Below are positions 57,001-63,000 of a DNA stretch of 64,000 bases, piece by piece (the stretch's first letter is position 1; the number at the start of each line of letters is the position of its first letter). The position numbers and the translations under genes are program-made. The stretch covers positions 26,348,501 to 26,412,500 of the forward strand of contig NC_092672.1 in NCBI RefSeq assembly GCF_964355755.1, given 5' to 3'. The DNA comes from Antedon mediterranea. Lineage: Eukaryota > Echinodermata > Crinoidea > Comatulida > Antedonidae. Under the pieces are notes generated by a model. It worked only from the letters and a program-made list of their open reading frames with translations. It did no database searches and was not told the origin of the DNA.

Positions 57001-60000
57001 TATATTTTGAAAGTACTGTATCTATTTTATTATTTCTCCATTTTATGAAACTATTTGCTTCATATGCTGGTGTTCAATAATTAATGATACTTTTCAGCAG
57101 TAAGAGGGTGTTTCATCCTGAAATGTTTGTATCTGAGACAATTTCTAAATCAGTTAAACTAAAATAAATATAAATAAACAAAATAAATATTGAATAAACT
57201 AAAAGCAATGCAATTATTTATGCTAAATACCTTATACTTTGCAGCTCAAAAGTTACTTTTAGAAATGTAAACTGATCTTTTTAAGAAATTAAATAAAGTT
57301 GGTTTTTCCACTTTGTAACTTCCTTTTATCACATGACCAGTGCTGCATGCTTTAATGTTTATAAACTAGTTGTGATGATTTCAAAGTGAGTCTTTCAGAA
57401 AGTGTTTTTGTTCAATACCAGCCAACAGAAAGTACATCAATTACAAGAAACAACTCATGCCTTTAAATAAATACATATACTTTACAACTTGTGAAAACGT
57501 GTTACATTTATTCTCCTATCATGTTTTATTGTTTTTACATACAAGCATATTTTACTAATCCTGTCACATTTTGTAAAGACCTTTCTTGGCCTCAGTAAGT
57601 AAATAAGTTAAATCAGCAAAATGCACTTGTGCTATATTATTTCTATGAATTAGTGATGCACAAAACTGAGGGAGGATCAGTGGGTTACTATTTCCATGGA
57701 GCCAAGTGCTTAGTAATAGTAGCCCACTCTTCTAATCTTAACTCCTACTCTAATAAATAAAACACCCTAAAAAACACAAGCAAATAATAGTAACCTAGGG
57801 TTAATATTAGAATATTTACGGTATATGGGAGTGGATAGTAGAGCTTTTATGCTGATTTTTACTCATTTTTGGTTACTTACTTTATTTGTTCCTGAACATG
57901 ACATCATCATACAACTTTTTTACTTACCGTTTTTAAATTAAAAATTAAACTACTCATAGAACGTAAAAGTACTCAATCTAATATCACTAAACAGTTTTTA
58001 TTCAGACATTTTATCATTTTTTTTACAACTTGCAATGATGATATTATCAATATCATACTTATCTACTAAAACTACATGTGGTAACTTCAAAGTACTATCT
58101 TCATCGTATATTTATAAACCTTTTCAGATTCTTAATTGTCCTTATCTTAAATAATACTTGATCAATTCCTAAATCTGCTACTTTGCCACCAGTTGAGGGC
58201 ATCATCAGTGTATTGACTTGTGTTTTTTGTTTTTTTTTTATAGTTTTCTATCTTCATTAACTGCTTACGAGAATTAATGTCGAATATGAACATGCATGCA
58301 ACCATATTAATACCGCATGAATTTGTTCAGTGATCACACTTTGCTATTCCAAAAGGACCATTTATTTTGATTAGCAAGTGGTGTGATTGTAACATTTCCA
58401 ATGTCAATTTCAGTTAGATGTTTGTTTCTGATGAAGTTAACTTGTCTCACACTGTCGTTTTGCTTGATTTCTTTAGCTTTATTAATTTGATCTCTCAATG
58501 TAGTTAATACGCTTGATTTCATAGCAGTTGATGGTTCGCTGTTTAATAACTCATTTAAGGAATCAACATTTGTAGTTAATTTATCCTTGATTTCGTGAAT
58601 TTGTCTAATTGGTGAATTATAACCTTCCCTTTCATTTGTATAAATTTCTATAACTTTTTTTGTCATTTCATCTCTTTTTTTCTTGATTGTTTGTACCATT
58701 TCTTGAACTGTGTTATCAATAACATTGAGACTTGTCTTTATACTTTCTTCTAATTTGTTAGTATTCTCTGAAACTACTTTCAGTACATTTTCCATTTTTT
58801 GTATGGATTCATTGGCGCTTTTCTTCAATTCTTCTGAAGTTTCCTTAAACATTTTAAATGCTGTTACAATATTAATGAGTTCATGTTTTCCATTCCCTGC
58901 TTCATGTTCCATTTCAGTACATTCTATGCATATTGGTACTTTACATTTTGTGCAATACATTTGTAATGGTTGAGAATGAGAAGGACATGTGGAAAGACTC
59001 AGGGCAGTGCATTCATTATCATCCTTCTTTTCATGTTGTTTGATAGTTTCTAAAAGGTTTTTAAGAAGTGTGTTTGGTGGGAGTTTTTGAAGCCCTCCAA
59101 TCGGAAAAGAATCAATCTTGCGACAAGTGGGGCATGTTAGCTTTCCATTGGTGTCAACCCATTTCTTTAAACACTTTAGACAGAAACTATGATGGCAGCT
59201 TAGTGATTTTGGATCTTCTAGCCTTCCTTTGCAGATGGAACATTCTAGTAATCTCTCATCAATATATTCTATTAAATCTTTGCTAGCCATCCTGCAATAA
59301 TAATGAATAACAAATTATTTTGATACATCCTATAAACTTTGACATGATAATTAAGATTCAAATACTAGGAGTATAGGTACAGTAAGATCTGACAAGGTCA
59401 CAATAAAACCAACGGATACCATCTGATCTTTGAATGAAAAATTGTTAATGTTAATTATCTTTGTAAACAATCTTTGTTATTTTGAAATATCAAACTTTAA
59501 AAGAGTACAAAAAACATCGTAGCATTGTAAAAAATCAAAAATTGTCAGCGCGTACATATTTTTTCACAAACTATGATGACGTAATTTATGACCTATTTGA
59601 TTGGTCAGTCAGTTTTACCAATCGTAACGTTGAAGTTGAACTCGGTTGAACTTTTAAAAAAAATTGAAGATTTTAACGATTTTTAATGTTGATTTGTACC
59701 CCCTTTTCCTGTAAAATCGTTGATAAAATCGTATGTAAACGCGCGCGGTGCATAATATATATTACAAAAGGGGTAAATCCGCCCCTGACAATATATTTTA
59801 AAAGTATCTGTTTGTTTTTGTTATTTTTCTATTTCAATGAAACTATTTACTTCATATGCTGGTGTTCAATAATTAATGATACTTTTCTGCAGTAAGAGGG
59901 TGTTTCATCCTGAAATGTTTGTATCTGAGACAATTTCTAAATCAGTTAAACTAATATAAATGTAAAAAACCAAATTAAATATTGAATAAATAAAAGCAAT

Positions 60001-63000
60001 TTATAATTGCAATTATTTATGCTAAATACCTTATACTTTGCTGCTCAAAAGTTACTTTTAAAAATGTAAACTGATCTTTCTCAGAAATTGAATAAAGTTG
60101 GTTTTTCCACTTTGTAACTTCCTTTTATCACATGACCAGAGCTGCATACTTTAATAAGATTTCAAAACCAGTCATGCAGAACATGACTAAATTTAAAACA
60201 GTTTTTTTTTTCAACATGTGTAGTATCCAATAGGAAGGACATGATTTATCAATTACAGAATGGAAACCAATTCTTGGCTTTTAAACAAACAACTTTTTTA
60301 TACAAATTTAATCTTCTGAGATATGTTAAGTGTTTTCACAAACTTTTAACACTATCATATATTTTGAGAGAGTAACAATGTACACTTTTACACGCTAAAT
60401 TTTAGCGAAAGTACTGCGATTGGTTATTTGAATTCCAGGGTATACATATGTGCAGAAAACTAAAAAAAAAACAAAAGCATTTTTATTTCAGGATTTTAAT
60501 TCACAGCGCCTCCTGTAAAAACTCGGGAGATTTTTCACAAATTGCCTTAATTGTCCCTCTAAAAAAAATTTTTTTTTTTATTTTTTTGTTGAATATCTTA
60601 TTTTAATGTCACATAATAGTTATTCATTCTCACAAAATTGGGTCTGAAAAAAATTTATTTAACTGTGAAAAATGTAATTTAAAGCAAACAATGGTCAAAT
60701 TGTCTGGAAGACAATGAGTTTTTGGGTAATTTAACTGTTTATTTTGTCTTTTTATAGATGAAATAATTTTTTTCCCCCGTTTTTTTCTTCAAGTGGACAA
60801 CTTCATTAAAACTGCAAAATGGCCTATTCAAAGTCCGATTTTAAAAATCTATATTTTTCATAATTTTGGGGGACAATACATCTTTAAATACTACTCAAAC
60901 CTAATAGAATTTACCTTTAAAAACTCTCATTTGAAGTTTTGGCAGTGGCGCTGTTATAGTTCCAGTGCAAATAATGAGATTATTAGTATTAGATTATTTA
61001 GGATACGATAGAGAGGAAAATACTGTAGGTATAAACAAGGGGAACATGTGTGTGTCAAAAATACCTTAATGCTTATTATGAAAGAGAAAATAATGTAAAA
61101 GTTAAGGAGGTGATATAAAATTAGTAATTAAGACTTTTTAAGAACATTTATTATACAGTTTTATTACCTCATTTGTACTGCAAGGTAAACCAATGTTTAC
61201 ACCATAAATCATAAACCAATACTACTCATTTTGGTTACTGCATTATGCATTGTTCTTGTTTTTGTGTGTTTTCCAAATTACTATTCTTATTGTTTTATGC
61301 TAATAAACAACTCTAAATTGTATATATGACATTTCTTTATTACATTTATTTTTTTCTGTTTTTGTGTGAAATCTTTTTACGTTTTATTTAAAAGAGTCTT
61401 GTCAAAACCAAATTGTGAACTCTTTAAAAATACTTATAAATGATGAATGAGAAATGTGAATAAATTATAAAGTAGAAAAGAATATTTGTCTGTTTGTTTG
61501 TTGTATTAAATGTTCCACACACATCAAATACAGTTGTACATTCTAATAAAACATAGATTAATTATGAATTAGATTAAGAGAAACATGAGTGTGGATGGAG
61601 GTCAAATAATTGTGAGAATACATATATTTTTCTGCAGGTCAAAGAGGATCCAGCTCGTAATGGTAGACTTCTGATGGACATCTCAGCAGGTTCACCAGTC
61701 ATTCTCATTCCTCTGAGTTCCAAGTCAAAGGAGACACTAGTTGCCAATCTTGGTCGTATTACTCTTAAGAACCAGTTCCTATTTGCTGGGGACCCAGGCA
61801 CAATATCAGTGAAGAGTGCCGGTAAGAATCTTGTGTTTAGATCAACCAGGGTTACTGCATAAAATTCTTAAATTTGTTAATACTTTCATTATAACTTCAT
61901 TCTGTGTCCGTAAATTAACCGTTAAATAACCGTTAACAATTAACAGATAAAGTTCCTGTGGAAACAGGGTTTAACCAAACTTGTGTAAACACCCAAATTT
62001 CATAGGCTTCAATGTCAATCGTAAAATTAACCCTGATAAATTATCTAAGCGTGAACAATGGTCAAATTTACAGATTGCCTAGGGTAAAGTTACCTTGGTT
62101 GAATTTACCAGTCCAGTGCAAACAAGGTGGTAAAGCAAAACTGAGCATGCAATGAGATGAGATTTTGTAGTATAACCAGACTATGTACTGTAATTTGCAA
62201 TTTCATCTATTAATGAAAATGCAGGCAATTATTGGAATCTCTCAAATCTGAGTCTGTTTTTGTGACAATTCTATTTACTTGATACTGTGCAATATATATA
62301 TATATATATATGAGGGCGTATCAATTTGATCTCTGGTGCGCGTGCATACAACTGAGGACTAGTGCTGTTCCGCCGTACCACGCCGAGAATGTTAAAGAGT
62401 CGCTATCCAATCGAGTTCGAACAATACCATGAAAGCCCCAGTGGTCTAATGGTTAGGACATCTGCATATCAAGCAGGCGGTCCGAGTTCGAGTCTCGGTT
62501 GGGGCGACTTTTTCTCATTCTCACAGATTTCCTCATCTTTATCGTTTCAAATTAATTAATTAAATTTCAGTATATCACCGGGCGGTTTAGAATTAATGTT
62601 CTTTGCCTATTGTGTTTATATATATATATATATATATTTTATTTCTCTAACAATAGGATTATCCAGTTCCTTGTCACGACAGTCTTCCAGACTCTCTCAA
62701 CAGGAGTCGGATCCATTAAGTCACATCTGTCTTCTGGATTGCATGAATCTTAGCCTTGAAGATATGGATCTGTTTCTTGGAAACTGCATTGATCATGCAG
62801 ACTTTGACGCCAGAGATGAGACAGCTATGATCTTTCCGTCTATTGTTGTCTCAAGAAAGGTAAAGAAATAAAAATTAATTTATAAAGTTGAATGGGTAGA
62901 ATATTTTTATGAGTTGAATAGAACAGTCAAGCAAATTCAACAATCAAAAATAGTGTATTTTAAATAACATTCTTTCTAAAATCTTAGTCTTATATAAGAT

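Noticed and set aside
62362-62559. 65-codon ORF over the tRNA-like gene
   Set aside because: It runs through the structured tRNA-like sequence and has no protein similarity that I recognise.
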